Positions 53,634-63,576 are shown, numbered from the stretch's first letter. The stretch: DNA of 64,000 nucleotides from an uncultured Pseudomonas sp. (GCA_943914515.1 CALUCI010000001.1:38235-102234); one strand, 5' to 3'. The notes: generated by a model from the sequence alone, not told the origin. A program made the numbers and translations.

Positions 53634-54424
53634 GAACGGTCTTCCAGGTACAGCGTGCCGCGCATGTACAGTGCCGCCTGGCCGCTGATGATGACCCGAC
53701 CGTTGTCCTGCACCTCGCACTGCAACTGGCCCTGACGTGCACCGCCCTGGCGGGCGCTCAGGCTGCGTTTGCCCAGACGCTCGGACCAGTAAGTCGACAG
53801 CGAGGTGTGCGCCGAGCCGGTCACCGGGTCTTCGTTGATGCCGACCCGCGGGCCGAACCAGCGAGTGACGAAATCGGTTTCGCTACCCGGCGCAGTCACG
53901 GCGATACCACGCACGTCGTAGGCGGCCAGCGCGGCGAAATCCGGTTTCAAGCCATCGACTACCTGCTCATTGTCCACCACCACGATGTAATCGTCGCTGC
54001 GGTACAGCGCTTCGATCCGGCAACCCAGTGCCTCGGCCAGCCCTGCGGGCGGGGTTTGTTGCTCCGGGTACTTGAGCGGGAAGTCCATGGCGAGGAAGTC
54101 GCCGTTGCGGCTGACCCGCAACTCGCCGCTGCGGGTAAAGAAGCGCAGGGTCTCGCGGCTTTCGCCCAGTTCGTTGAACAGTACCCAGGCGCTGGCCAGG
54201 GTGGCGTGGCCACACAGATCCACTTCCACCGCAGGCGTGAACCAGCGCAGCCGGTAGCCCTCGCCTTCGGCCACGAAGTACGCGGTTTCCGACAGGTTGT
54301 TTTCTTCGGCGATGCGATACAGGGTCGCGTCGTCCAGCCAGGTGTCCAGTGGGCAGACGGCGGCAGGGTTGCCGCCGAAGGCGCGGTCGCTGAAAGCGTC
54401 AACCTGATAGATCGGTAGTTCCAT
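53630..54424 (-). CDS. PhzF-family isomerase-like protein
   Basis: 264 residues. 'YQVDAFSDRAFGGNPAAVCP' and 'NNLSETAYFV' (catalytic Glu of PhzF) in the first half, 'DLCGHATLASAWVLF' and 'EDPVTGSAHTSLSTYW' in the second, the family's duplicated diaminopimelate-epimerase-like fold. Most PhzF homologues outside phenazine clusters have unknown substrates, and no phenazine genes are here. First gene of a pair with the dehydratase. Confidence 0.9.
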   Translation of the reverse strand: MELPIYQVDAFSDRAFGGNPAAVCPLDTWLDDATLYRIAEENNLSETAYFVAEGEGYRLRWFTPAVEVDLCGHATLASAWVLFNELGESRETLRFFTRSGELRVSRNGDFLAMDFPLKYPEQQTPPAGLAEALGCRIEALYRSDDYIVVVDNEQVVDGLKPDFAALAAYDVRGIAVTAPGSETDFVTRWFGPRVGINEDPVTGSAHTSLSTYWSERLGKRSLSARQGGARQGQLQCEVQDNGRVIISGQAALYMRGTLYLEDRS

Positions 54425-54470
54425 GGAGATTCCTTAACCGTTATGGCTTTTGTTCGAGGGGGATTGTGAT

Positions 54471-55049
54471 TCAGGGTTGTTCGACGTCCAGCGCTTCGCC
54501 GATGGCATAGAAGTGTCCACCGGCAACGTAATGCAGGCTGCGCAGCGAGGGATCGGCGTGTTCGAAGGTCCAGTGACCGTCCTTGAACACCCGCTCATCA
54601 GCCCAGGCGGCCACTACTTCGGCGATGAACAGGTCGTAGGTCGACTGGTTGTGCGGTTCCGTGATGACCCGGCACATCAGCCAGGCCGAGCAACCGGCTA
54701 CCAGAGGTGCCGCATAGCCTTCGGCGCGAAACAGTTCGACGCCGGCCTGCTGCAGTTTATCCGGGCTGTCGGCAAGGCTCTGGGTGCCGACCTGATGGGT
54801 CAGTTTCGCTTGTGCGGCAGTCGGCACTTGCAGGACCATCCAGCCGCTGTCTTCGACCAGTTGCCGGGTGCGGGCGATCTTGTCCAACACCACCGTGACC
54901 TTGGGCGGATCGAAGTCCAGCGCGCAGGCCCAGGCCGCTGCCATCACGTTGTCGACACCGGCGTGGTGCGCGGACACCAGCACGGTCGGGCCATGATTGA
55001 GCAGACGGTAGGCTTTTTTCAGGTCGACTGGCTGGATGTGGTCGGGCAT
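54471..55049 (-). CDS. Flavin reductase-family protein
   Basis: 192 residues of the FMN-binding split-barrel flavin reductase-like group. 'PTVLVSAHHAGVDNVMAAAW' and 'PPKVTVVLDKIARTRQLVED' resemble the FMN-binding loops, and 'VAGCSAWLMCRVI' the next strand. It could be a flavin:NAD(P)H reductase or flavin-binding partner of an oxygenase. It stands alone in front of the PhzF-like gene with 46 bases between. Confidence 0.85.
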   Translation of the reverse strand: MPDHIQPVDLKKAYRLLNHGPTVLVSAHHAGVDNVMAAAWACALDFDPPKVTVVLDKIARTRQLVEDSGWMVLQVPTAAQAKLTHQVGTQSLADSPDKLQQAGVELFRAEGYAAPLVAGCSAWLMCRVITEPHNQSTYDLFIAEVVAAWADERVFKDGHWTFEHADPSLRSLHYVAGGHFYAIGEALDVEQP

Positions 55050-55145
55050 GGGACAACCTCGATTCGCGCGGGCAAATCGAGGCAGTCTAGGCGCCCGCTC
55101 CGGGCCAGTACAGATACAGATGCGGACGTGTTTCGAGAGATTCTG

Positions 55146-55817
55146 TTACTTGTTCTTCAGTTTCAGGTACGACTGGTGCAGGTCGGTCGCCCAGCCATCG
55201 ATCACCGCTTTCACGTCATCGGGCTTGAGCACCTGGCTGGTGTTTTCCAGTGGTTGACCGGTGCCTTTGCGCACCACTTGCGCGACCACCTTGTTGTTGC
55301 CGCCATCGAGGAACACCGCCTCGGTGGCGATATCGGTCTCCTGGTCACGGATGCCTGAGGCGGTGCTCACCGCAGCAGCCACCAGTGCGATGGGAATCAC
55401 TTCATAGGGTTTGAGCCCTTCGGTCTTGCTGCTGACGGCGGTGATCGCCGCCCGCACCACGATCACGCCCGGGCCTGGCGCGCTGGCCAGCGGCAGCGAC
55501 TTGCCGAGTTCGCGCTTGAGCGCCTGGTCATAGTAGGTGGTGATGCCTTGCAGGGTGCTCTGGGGAATCTGCGTCGTCGCCTGGGGCTTGGGGTAAAGCT
55601 GGGTGGGCTCGATGAACACGCTGCTGTACGCGTTGGGGTTCAGTTGCGGGTCGATCCAGCGCATCACCGGCGCTCCCGACGGCGAGCGGGCCTCCTTGAG
55701 TTTGCTGTAATCCTTGAGAAACCCTGAATACTCGCCCGGTTGCGTCAGACTGCTGGCACAACCGGCCAGCAACAGCGAAGTCAGGCAGAACGATCCCATC
55801 ACCCATGCGGTTTTCAT
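55146..55817 (-). CDS. DUF3313 lipoprotein
   Basis: 223 residues. Lipobox Leu-Leu-Ala-Gly-Cys ('FCLTSLLLAGCASSL') makes it a lipoprotein. The mature part has 'GEYSGFLKDYSKLKE' and 'INPYEV'-like 'LKPYEVIPIALVAAA' plus 'ATEAVFLDGGNNKVVAQVVR', as in DUF3313 proteins. ATG at 55817 (MKTAWV) is used; the longer frame runs into sequence that is a terminator for another gene. Role unknown. Confidence 0.85.
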   Translation of the reverse strand: MKTAWVMGSFCLTSLLLAGCASSLTQPGEYSGFLKDYSKLKEARSPSGAPVMRWIDPQLNPNAYSSVFIEPTQLYPKPQATTQIPQSTLQGITTYYDQALKRELGKSLPLASAPGPGVIVVRAAITAVSSKTEGLKPYEVIPIALVAAAVSTASGIRDQETDIATEAVFLDGGNNKVVAQVVRKGTGQPLENTSQVLKPDDVKAVIDGWATDLHQSYLKLKNK

Positions 55818-55874
55818 TGTGTGCTCCCCGGGTGGCCTCACCCCGCTTCGACCGCGCCACCGCGAAATTCGTGG

Positions 55875-55902
55875 AAAAACCCCGCTGCCAAAGGGCAGCG
55901 GG
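55875..55902 (-). terminator. Intrinsic terminator of the GMC oxidoreductase operon
   Basis: Read on the minus strand: CCCGCTGCC, loop CTTT, GGCAGCGGG then GTTTTT. Plus-strand arms are 55881-55889 and 55894-55902. A nine-pair stem with a T tract 72 bases after the GMC stop; a textbook intrinsic terminator. Confidence 0.8.
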
Positions 55903-55973
55903 TCTGACAGGCAGGTTAGGTATAGCGCAGCTTTTCCGGCTTGCCGCCGCAAAGCCGGAAAAGCGCGACAGAT

Positions 55974-57938
55974 TCAGCTTTTTTGCCCGAGCATCGCCTC
56001 CACCGTGGCCGTGACGTTGTCGCTGGCCGCCGTCGTGCGGCTGCCCGCTTGCGCGCCATGAGGCTGGCTACGGGCCGCATCGGTGAGGATCACCTGGGCG
56101 GCCTTCTCGGCAGCGACGTAGATCGAGGTGACGATGAAAAAACCCGGGATCTTCGGAAAGATCGAGGCATCCACCACCCGCAGATTGCTCACGCCGCGCA
56201 CCCGGAAGGCGCTGTCGAGCACCGCCATCGGGTCATCGGCAGCGCCGATCGGACAGGTACAGGAGGCGTGATGCCCCCACGCCTGGTTCATCACGAACTC
56301 CTTGAGCTGCTCGTCGGTCTGCACCGCATCGCCGGGCAGTTCCTCGGCGGCGATCAGCTTGGCGTCCTTGAGCGGCTGGGCCAGGTTGCGCACGAACTTG
56401 ATGCCCTCCACCACCGACTGCAGATCCTCGCCCTTGGTATCGTTGCCCTCCTCGAAATAGCGGAAGTTGATCAACGGCGTGTCCGCCGGATCCTTCGAGC
56501 GCAGGGTGACGTAGCCGGCGGTGTTGTTGGTGTGGGCCTTGAGCACCGCCCAGGTCAGGTAGTTGAGCTTGTCGACGATCAGTTGCGAGTAACCTGGGAA
56601 GTAGCCGCGAAACAATGCCAACAACGAGAAGCAGAACAGGTCCGGCAACGGCCGTTGGCGCAGCGACTTCTTGATCACCGCCAGCACCGCGCCGTTGGTG
56701 GAATACACGCCGATCTTGCCCTTGGCCCATTCCTCGTACTGCGGGTCGCCCTTGGCATAACGGGCGCCCTTGAGCACTTCCCACTCGTCGAAGTTCATCC
56801 GGTTGACCACCCCGACTTCATAGCGGTCCTGCAGGTTGCGGCCGACGCCGGGCAGATCGACCAGCACCGGCACCCCGACCGACTCCAGCGTCTCGCGCGG
56901 GCCGATGCCGGACAGCATCAGCAATTGCGGGGTATTGAACGCCCCGCCGGACAGAATCACCTCACGGCTGGCCCGTACCTGGCGCAGCTCCCCTGCCGAA
57001 GTCGGCGTGCGCGGCAAGGTACAGGCCCGGTACAACCGCGCGCCCTTGATGTACTCCACACCGTAGGCGCGCTGCTGGTCGTCCAGCAATACCCGGGTTA
57101 CCAGCGCATCCATTTCGATGTGCAGGTTCTGTGGCAAGCGCTGGCGAACATCGAGCAGGCGTTCACGGGTGCCCATGCGGTGATGCTTGTGGGTGGCCAG
57201 CGGCGGATAACGCAAGCCGATGGCTTCGTCGCGCACCAGCCGCCAGTCGTTGGGGTCGCCCACGCCCTGCAGTTGCCAGCCGATCCGCTTGAGGGTTTCC
57301 CCCAGGGTCTCGAACGCCTGCTTGGCCGACTTGGCGATGGCCCGGACCAGCGACAGGTCGTCGATCACCGCCTCCGGCACCGCTTTCTCGGTGTGCAGCC
57401 AGCCCTTGAAACCGTGGCGCGACGGGTTCAGGCCGAACCACGAGAGAAAGCGCTGGAACGGCCGGTGATGGCAGTTTTCCAGGCGCTCGAAGTGCTCGCG
57501 CATGGCACTCGCCTGCCACGACGGGTCGCCGGTGATCTGGGCGATATGATCCCAGTCCTGGTTGTGCGGGTAGACGGTGATCATCGCGTTGTGCGCAGTG
57601 CAGCCGCCGAGGCAACTGGCCCGCGGATACAGCACTCCGTCGACGTTCTCGCCCTCGTAGCTGCGGGTGAACTTGGGGTCCTGCAACTGCCGGGCATCGC
57701 TGCTGTAGTGGCGCACGAAGAAGTCCCAGCGCATCGCGTTGTTCTCGGTCGAGCGCGGATGAAACGCCGGCACCTGGTACTGCTCCGGCAGCCCCTCGTG
57801 CGTGCCGTCGGCCACCGGGTCGCTACCCGACTCCAGCAGCAGTACCCGCCTGCCCTGCTCGGCCAGGCGCGCGGCCACGGTGCCGCCACCGGCCCCGGAG
57901 CCCACCACGATGTATTCGTAATCCAGTTCGTCAGTCAT
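55974..57938 (-). CDS. GMC-family FAD-dependent oxidoreductase
   Basis: 654 residues. Rossmann FAD motif Gly13-x-Gly15-x2-Gly18 ('YIVVGSGAGGGTVAARLAEQ'), GMC signature 'REVILSGGAFNTPQLLMLSG', and the active-site His in 'QAWGHHASCTCPIGAAD', close to the C-terminus. Oxidises an alcohol-type substrate using FAD; electrons probably go to the cytochrome c lipoprotein encoded just upstream. ATG at 57938 with GAGG ten bases before is preferred over a TTG at 57953. Confidence 0.92.
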   Translation of the reverse strand: MTDELDYEYIVVGSGAGGGTVAARLAEQGRRVLLLESGSDPVADGTHEGLPEQYQVPAFHPRSTENNAMRWDFFVRHYSSDARQLQDPKFTRSYEGENVDGVLYPRASCLGGCTAHNAMITVYPHNQDWDHIAQITGDPSWQASAMREHFERLENCHHRPFQRFLSWFGLNPSRHGFKGWLHTEKAVPEAVIDDLSLVRAIAKSAKQAFETLGETLKRIGWQLQGVGDPNDWRLVRDEAIGLRYPPLATHKHHRMGTRERLLDVRQRLPQNLHIEMDALVTRVLLDDQQRAYGVEYIKGARLYRACTLPRTPTSAGELRQVRASREVILSGGAFNTPQLLMLSGIGPRETLESVGVPVLVDLPGVGRNLQDRYEVGVVNRMNFDEWEVLKGARYAKGDPQYEEWAKGKIGVYSTNGAVLAVIKKSLRQRPLPDLFCFSLLALFRGYFPGYSQLIVDKLNYLTWAVLKAHTNNTAGYVTLRSKDPADTPLINFRYFEEGNDTKGEDLQSVVEGIKFVRNLAQPLKDAKLIAAEELPGDAVQTDEQLKEFVMNQAWGHHASCTCPIGAADDPMAVLDSAFRVRGVSNLRVVDASIFPKIPGFFIVTSIYVAAEKAAQVILTDAARSQPHGAQAGSRTTAASDNVTATVEAMLGQKS

Positions 57939-57949
57939 CGTGGCCGGCC

Positions 57950-60457
57950 TCAAAAGGTTTTCAGGAGGGCGATCAGTGCCCTTTTGTCTTCATCGCTCAG
58001 CCCCGGCTCGTCCTTGAGGTAGCCGGTGCCGAAGTAATGGCCCTTGTCGACCACGTAGTCCGGGCACTTGCTCACCGCCAGCAGCGGCTGCAGCAAACGG
58101 GTGAACACCTGGCGGGCTTCGTCGTCGCTGGCACCGGGCGGCAGTTTCTTCAGGTCGTGCTTGATCTTCACCAGCAGGTCGAGGACCTGGTCGCGTTGCT
58201 CCAGGTCGATGTTCGACAGCAGGCTGACCGGCGTGCCCTGGGGGATCGGCCCGATCTGGATGCCATCGCCGTTGAACAGCCACGGAACCCAGCGGGTCAG
58301 CAGGCTTTCGAGCTTCTGCAGGAAGTTCGGCAGGTAACCGTTGCTGACCCGCAGGTAGCTGGTTTCGGTGGTGCGGTCGATCGTGCCGGGGTGGGTCTTG
58401 CCGGAACGGGTCGCTACCTGGAAGTCACCCTGGCGTTTTTCCGGCCACAGCAGCATCTCGATGGCGTTGTCGAACGACGCCATGCGGTCTTCCACGCTGC
58501 CCGACCAGTAGAACTTGCCAAGGCTGTTGTTGAGGAACAGCGGCGCCGTGGACCACACACTGACCAGCGAGGCCGGCCGCGTGTACCCTCGCCCGCCCGC
58601 CGGCATCGGGTATTCCCGCGCTTCGCCGGTGTAGGGGTTTTGCACCAGCACCGAGCCGACGCCCGGCAGCTTCTTGTACGACTCCGACGAGAAGTTATCC
58701 CAGATGTTGTTGCCCAGGGCGTTGGTCGCCAGCGGGCTGCATGCGTTGGTCTCGAGCAGGGTCACCGGCACCCGCAGTTCGGTAGAGAGGAAATTGTCGG
58801 TCAGGAAGCTGTCTTCCTTGACGATCGCGCGCATGGCGTTCTTGAACTCCGGCGTCTTGCTGTAACCCCAGTAGTTGTTCCAGCACTGCAGGTAGTTACC
58901 GTTCACGCAGCCGTTGTCGGGAAAGTAGCTCCACGCCTTGTCCGGCAGCTTGCTCGAATGGCAACGGGCGCAGGTGTCGGCGAACACTTCCTTGCCGCGC
59001 TCCAGCTCGGCCGGCGAGGCGTTCAGGTGCGCCGCACCACCGGGTGCGTTCTTCAGGTAGTCCGGGGTGGCCGAGGCCAGGAAGAACAGCGCCAGGTCCG
59101 GTGTCTGCGCTTCGTTGGCGTTCCAGTACGAGGAATTCTTGCGCGCCACGTCGATGCGGAACGGCGTGATCGGCTTGCCGCCGATCAAGGGCCGGAAATG
59201 CGTGGTCCACTCCTCGCTGAACAGGCCAATGTTGACGAATACCCGATTCAGCGCGCCCAGGGCGCCCACCGAGTCCGAACCGTCCTTGAGCACACGCGGC
59301 GTGAACACGGTGTCCGGGGCCTTGTAGAAGCGGGTCAGCGGGCTGTCGGCGGGAATCCCCGGCACGTCGTTGAACTGGCGGTTGTTGAGGTCGCCGCCGG
59401 CGAGTTTTTCCTTGCCGGTATGGGCCGCCAGCTCGATCCGCGCCTTGAGGTTGTAGACCGCGTTCATGGTGCGCGGGTTGTTGATGTAGTCACTGGATAC
59501 CAGCGATGTGTCCAGTGCGCCCGGCCGCGAGGTGCGGAACAACTGGTTGGGGAAGCTGCTCGGGTCCTGGTTCCACATGAAGATCCGGTCGACCCAGAAA
59601 TACTGCGCACCGGGGTTGGAACTGAGGTTGGCCCAGGCCGGATGCTCCGGATCTGCCGGCGGGTTGGTCGGGTTCGGCCCGACGTGGCAGAAGCCGCAGG
59701 ACATGCCCACGCGGTAAGGCTTCACCAGTTTGCTGTCGTTGTAGTAGCTAGGGTCTTCGTAATAACGCCTGGCGTCCCAGCGTTTCTGCGCCTTCTCGTC
59801 GAAGTCGGGGTTGGGGAACAGGCGCAGGCCGACGATGCCGGTGCCGTAGCCGTAGTAGGAGCCGACGGGCAGGTTCTTGCCGCGCGCACCGATTGCCACT
59901 CCCGGGTACTTGGTCTGGTTCTCGAACGGGTCGGCCGCACAGGTCGGGTCGCGGCTGTCGAGCCACAAGCCGAAGCGGTCCTCGCGCGGGCCGTCGCCCT
60001 TGACGTAGCAGGGTTCGTTGACCACGCCCAGGTACTTCCAGCGGTTGTCACGGCTGGCCGCCAGGCTCGGGTGGTTGGAGATGGTCTTGAGGAAGTCGAG
60101 GTTGCCGACACTGTCGCGCGACAGCTTGTCCCACAAGGCGTCGTTGCCTGCGGTCCAGACGATCCAGTTGTTGCGCCCACGGGCGACCGCCTCGACCGCC
60201 TGCTGGCCGGTGATCCCCGGTACGAACGGCGACAGCCGCTGCACCAGCAGATCGGGTTGCTTCGACACGCCGTAGTCCATGTCGGCGAAGTAATCCTCGT
60301 CGGCGCCCTTGAGGCTGTCGGCTTCACGGCCGACACACTTGGCTTCGTCGAGGATCTTGCCGGACTCATTGCCACAAGGCTTGCTGGGTTTGCCGTCACA
60401 CCCCTGTAACAGCACCAGCGGGAGAAAAATACTCAACATCAGCTTCACGGGTTTCAT
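57950..60457 (-). CDS. Two-haem cytochrome c lipoprotein
   Basis: 835 residues. Lipoprotein signal ('FLPLVLLQGCDGK'). Two c-type haem sites, Cys254-x2-Cys257-His258 ('SCGFCHVG') and Cys496-x2-Cys499-His500 ('TCARCHSS'). Long enough to resemble rubber oxygenase or di-haem peroxidase-type proteins, but the rest is not recognised. It lies directly upstream of the GMC gene in the same operon and likely takes its electrons in the periplasm. Confidence 0.8.
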   Translation of the reverse strand: MKPVKLMLSIFLPLVLLQGCDGKPSKPCGNESGKILDEAKCVGREADSLKGADEDYFADMDYGVSKQPDLLVQRLSPFVPGITGQQAVEAVARGRNNWIVWTAGNDALWDKLSRDSVGNLDFLKTISNHPSLAASRDNRWKYLGVVNEPCYVKGDGPREDRFGLWLDSRDPTCAADPFENQTKYPGVAIGARGKNLPVGSYYGYGTGIVGLRLFPNPDFDEKAQKRWDARRYYEDPSYYNDSKLVKPYRVGMSCGFCHVGPNPTNPPADPEHPAWANLSSNPGAQYFWVDRIFMWNQDPSSFPNQLFRTSRPGALDTSLVSSDYINNPRTMNAVYNLKARIELAAHTGKEKLAGGDLNNRQFNDVPGIPADSPLTRFYKAPDTVFTPRVLKDGSDSVGALGALNRVFVNIGLFSEEWTTHFRPLIGGKPITPFRIDVARKNSSYWNANEAQTPDLALFFLASATPDYLKNAPGGAAHLNASPAELERGKEVFADTCARCHSSKLPDKAWSYFPDNGCVNGNYLQCWNNYWGYSKTPEFKNAMRAIVKEDSFLTDNFLSTELRVPVTLLETNACSPLATNALGNNIWDNFSSESYKKLPGVGSVLVQNPYTGEAREYPMPAGGRGYTRPASLVSVWSTAPLFLNNSLGKFYWSGSVEDRMASFDNAIEMLLWPEKRQGDFQVATRSGKTHPGTIDRTTETSYLRVSNGYLPNFLQKLESLLTRWVPWLFNGDGIQIGPIPQGTPVSLLSNIDLEQRDQVLDLLVKIKHDLKKLPPGASDDEARQVFTRLLQPLLAVSKCPDYVVDKGHYFGTGYLKDEPGLSDEDKRALIALLKTF

Positions 60458-60867
60458 GCGCTGCTCCTTGCAAACGTGAAGACCGGTCCCTCTGTCCTTG
60501 GGGACACGTTATTGCGGCCGGTCCAGATGGCCGATTCAACTGACTTCCTGCGTCGCGGGCCGGTGTACCCGCCGCGCCAGTTGCCTACAACTCCTGAAAG
60601 CCCCGTCCCCAATTCCGTAGGAGCGGGCTCGCCCGCGATGGTTGGCACGGCCAACACAGGCGCAAGGGCTCACGTCAGCCCAGCCTAGGCTATTTCAAGC
60701 ACCACTAATGATTTGATTTCGCTATTAAAAACAAGCTGTTATCGCGTTAGCTCATAGGTTTGCGAACAGACTTTCCGTGATGGCCGTCACAGTACTGGCA
60801 AGTGGCTATTTTCCTGCTCTACACTGCCGCTTCAGGACGCTCACCCACCTCTCGGTAAAGGCGGAAC
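60458..60867. other. Divergent promoter region with a REP element
   Basis: 410 bases between the cytochrome and patatin genes, no gene seen. GACCGG (60481-60486) and CCGGTC (60518-60523) form a 6-base inverted repeat just upstream of the cytochrome gene. A REP element lies further on (next entry), and an AT-rich part near 60700-60760 may hold the patatin promoter. Confidence 0.5.
60617..60640 (+). repeat. Pseudomonas REP element
   Basis: GTAGGAGCGGGCTCGCCCGCG matches the common Pseudomonas repetitive extragenic palindrome (GTAGGAGCGAGC..GCTCGCGA), with GCGGGC/GCCCGC as the stem. A single copy in the intergenic region. Confidence 0.75.
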
Positions 60868-63576
60868 ATGGACAAGGATCAGCCGGTTTCAGCAGAACAG
60901 CGCGCGCAGTACGACGCTGAACACGAACGTATCGACACGCGCCGCAAACTGCTCGGGCTGGAGCCCATCAGTGAGAAAAAGCGCCATTGGGCGGTCGCCC
61001 TGTCGGGTGGCGGCATTCGCAGCGCAACCTTCTGCCTTGGCGTCTTGCAGGCGATGTCCCGCGCCAGGGCGCCGGATGCGCCAGCGCCCAGCGCAGACGA
61101 AACTCCCGATGTACGCGAGCGCTTGCTACCGGAGTTCGACTACCTGTCCACCGTCAGTGGCGGCGGCTATCTCGGCTCGTTCTTCGGCAGTCTGTTCCTG
61201 CCGGGGCGCTTGCGTGAGCGGCCGCATGCCCAGGTGGCGAGCAGTGTCGAAGCCGAGACGGCCAGGCAGGCCTACGAAGTGCTCGACTACGAGCCGCCGG
61301 GACGTATCCGCACCAGCATCGACTACAGCCACACCCCGCCCGGCGAAGCCCCGCTGGCCTGGCTGCGGGAGAACGGCCGCTACCTGACGCCGACCGGATC
61401 CGGCGACCTGTTCTATGTACTGGCCCTGTCGCTGCGCAACCTGCTGGCGGTGCATTTCGTCATCGGCCTGCCCTTGCTGGGTGCATTGGCGCTGGCGGTG
61501 TTGCTGCAAGTGTTCCTGTCCAACTCCGCGCTGTGTTCGCCGGCTGCCGCCTTCCTGCCGCTGGACGCCGCCCAGGTGCTCTGCGGCGCGCTGTGGTGGG
61601 TGCCGGGAGCGGTCATCCTGATCGGGGTGATCCCGTTGATCCTGGCGTTCTGGATGGTCTACGCCTTCAAGAGTCAGGATGAGCCGGTGCACCTGATCAA
61701 CCGGGCAACGGCACTCTATGCGGTGGCAGCACTGACCTTTGCCGCACTGGCGATCTTCTCCAGCTACACCGGCACCGGTCTGCGCACCGCGCTCGGCGTC
61801 GCCGCCGGGGTGTGCGTGCTGGGCCTGTTCTACTGCTTCTGGACCGGCTTCTACCTCTATTACAAGCGTGACCGCGACGAAGGCCTGGCCCGTCACGACA
61901 GCGTTCGCACCTACCGGGTACTGATCACCCGCCGCCTTGCCTCGGTGCTGATCGCGACCCTGGTCCTCAGCTTCTTCGCCCTGGTGCCCTGGCTCAGCCA
62001 ATGGATCTACCTGCGCATGGAGCAAGGCTCGCTGATCTCCGGCGGTGCCCTGCTCTCGGCGTTGATCGTGATTGTGCGCGCGCTGTCGATGTTCACCGAC
62101 GACAAAGCCACGCCTGGCTGGCTCAGCCGGGTGCCGGTCAGTGCCATTGCCGGCGTGGTCGGCATCGCCATCTTCATGCTGGTATCGCTGTTCTGGGGCG
62201 TGTTCGTCCAGCACGTGCGCTTCGGCGGCATCTACACCGGTGACGCCCATGCCGAAGCCCGGCTGTTGGTGCTGGCCGGGCTGGCACTGGCGCTCAGTCT
62301 GGCGGCCGGGCGCTTCATCGGCTTCATCAACCTGTCGTCGCTGCAGGCGTTCTACAGCAGCCGCCTGGCGCGGGCCTACCTTGGCGCCTCGAATGGCGTG
62401 CGCTTTTCCGGGGCCACCCGCAAGATCCGCAAGCAACGCCTGAGTGTTGCCGAAACCCTGCCCGGTGATGACGTACCGATCGAGCACTACTACGGCACCC
62501 CGACCTGCGCGCCGGTGCACCTGATCAACGTCACCCTCAACCTGACCGTGGACCCGGCCGAACAACTGGTGCAGCGCGACCGCAAGGGCAAGCCGCTGTG
62601 CCTGGCACCTTCGGGCTTCAGCAACGCGGCCAGCGTCAGCTACATCCTCGACGGCGAACCGCGCAAGCGCGCCAACCATCAGCAGGACAGCGAGATCTAC
62701 CAACCGCTGGGCCTCGCCCACTGGGTGGCGACCTCGGGCGCAGCGTTTTCCACCGGGCTGGGCCGTTCCACCAGCCTTGGCCTGTCGCTGGCATTCGGCC
62801 TGACCAACCTGCGCCTGGGCACCTGGTGGCCGTCCAGCTTCATCGAGGAAGACGGCAAGCCCTACACCTTCCAGGACAACCGCATCACCCGCGCCTTCAC
62901 CACCCAGACCTACCTGTTCTACGAACTGTCGGCGCACTTCCACGGCATCCGCCGCGACTACCAGTACCTGTCGGACGGCGGCCATTTCGAAAACACCGCC
63001 ACCTACGAACTGATCCGTGAAGGCCGCAATGTCGAGCTGATCGTGATGTGCGATTGCGGCGCCGATCCCAAGTATCAGTTCGATGACCTGTCCAACCTGA
63101 TCCGCCTGGCGCGGATCGACCAGGGGCTGGAAATCGTCGAGGACAAAGGCGTTCGCAAGGTTCCCGAACTGGCGCGTTACTTCGGTGGAATGCAGAACTT
63201 CGCCAAACCGACCCGGGAGACCGATCAGGACCGCTGTGCGCTGCTGTTCAACGTGTTCAACCGGCGCGACGAGCACACTGCACGAATTCTGGTGCTCAAG
63301 CCGAACCTGATCGAAGGCCTGTCGATGGATGTACTGAATTACGCCAACGAGCACGCCACCTTCCCCAACGAAAGCACTGTCAATCAGTTCTTCGACGAGG
63401 CGCAGTTCGAAAGCTATCGGCAATTGGGGCTGCACATCGGCAAGACGCTGTTTGGCGATGGCAGGAAAGAATCGAAGGTGGCTGCGGCGTTGTGGAAACA
63501 CCTGTCACGGACAGGCGTGCAGAAAGACGGCACGCTTGCCCGCGACGGTGCTGTGGATCAGGCCACTACCGAGTAG
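60868..63576 (+). CDS. Patatin-like phospholipase with inserted membrane domain
   Basis: 902 residues. Catalytic signs: oxyanion 'GGGIRSATF' at 47-55, nucleophile Ser97 in 'LSTVSGGGYLGSF', and Asp703 in 'YLSDGGHFENTATYEL'. Between them lies a long part with about eight to nine hydrophobic segments (roughly residues 190-500). The protein is thus a membrane-anchored lipid hydrolase with a membrane insert inside the catalytic domain, which is unusual. Substrate unknown. It overlaps the end of the SdaC-like gene by 19 bases on the opposite strand. Confidence 0.85.
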   Translation: MDKDQPVSAEQRAQYDAEHERIDTRRKLLGLEPISEKKRHWAVALSGGGIRSATFCLGVLQAMSRARAPDAPAPSADETPDVRERLLPEFDYLSTVSGGGYLGSFFGSLFLPGRLRERPHAQVASSVEAETARQAYEVLDYEPPGRIRTSIDYSHTPPGEAPLAWLRENGRYLTPTGSGDLFYVLALSLRNLLAVHFVIGLPLLGALALAVLLQVFLSNSALCSPAAAFLPLDAAQVLCGALWWVPGAVILIGVIPLILAFWMVYAFKSQDEPVHLINRATALYAVAALTFAALAIFSSYTGTGLRTALGVAAGVCVLGLFYCFWTGFYLYYKRDRDEGLARHDSVRTYRVLITRRLASVLIATLVLSFFALVPWLSQWIYLRMEQGSLISGGALLSALIVIVRALSMFTDDKATPGWLSRVPVSAIAGVVGIAIFMLVSLFWGVFVQHVRFGGIYTGDAHAEARLLVLAGLALALSLAAGRFIGFINLSSLQAFYSSRLARAYLGASNGVRFSGATRKIRKQRLSVAETLPGDDVPIEHYYGTPTCAPVHLINVTLNLTVDPAEQLVQRDRKGKPLCLAPSGFSNAASVSYILDGEPRKRANHQQDSEIYQPLGLAHWVATSGAAFSTGLGRSTSLGLSLAFGLTNLRLGTWWPSSFIEEDGKPYTFQDNRITRAFTTQTYLFYELSAHFHGIRRDYQYLSDGGHFENTATYELIREGRNVELIVMCDCGADPKYQFDDLSNLIRLARIDQGLEIVEDKGVRKVPELARYFGGMQNFAKPTRETDQDRCALLFNVFNRRDEHTARILVLKPNLIEGLSMDVLNYANEHATFPNESTVNQFFDEAQFESYRQLGLHIGKTLFGDGRKESKVAAALWKHLSRTGVQKDGTLARDGAVDQATTE

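Noticed and set aside
56000..60409. Very long plus-strand frames opposite the GMC and cytochrome genes
   Set aside because: Same cause: high GC at third positions leaves the reverse frame open. The minus strand carries FAD and CxxCH motifs.
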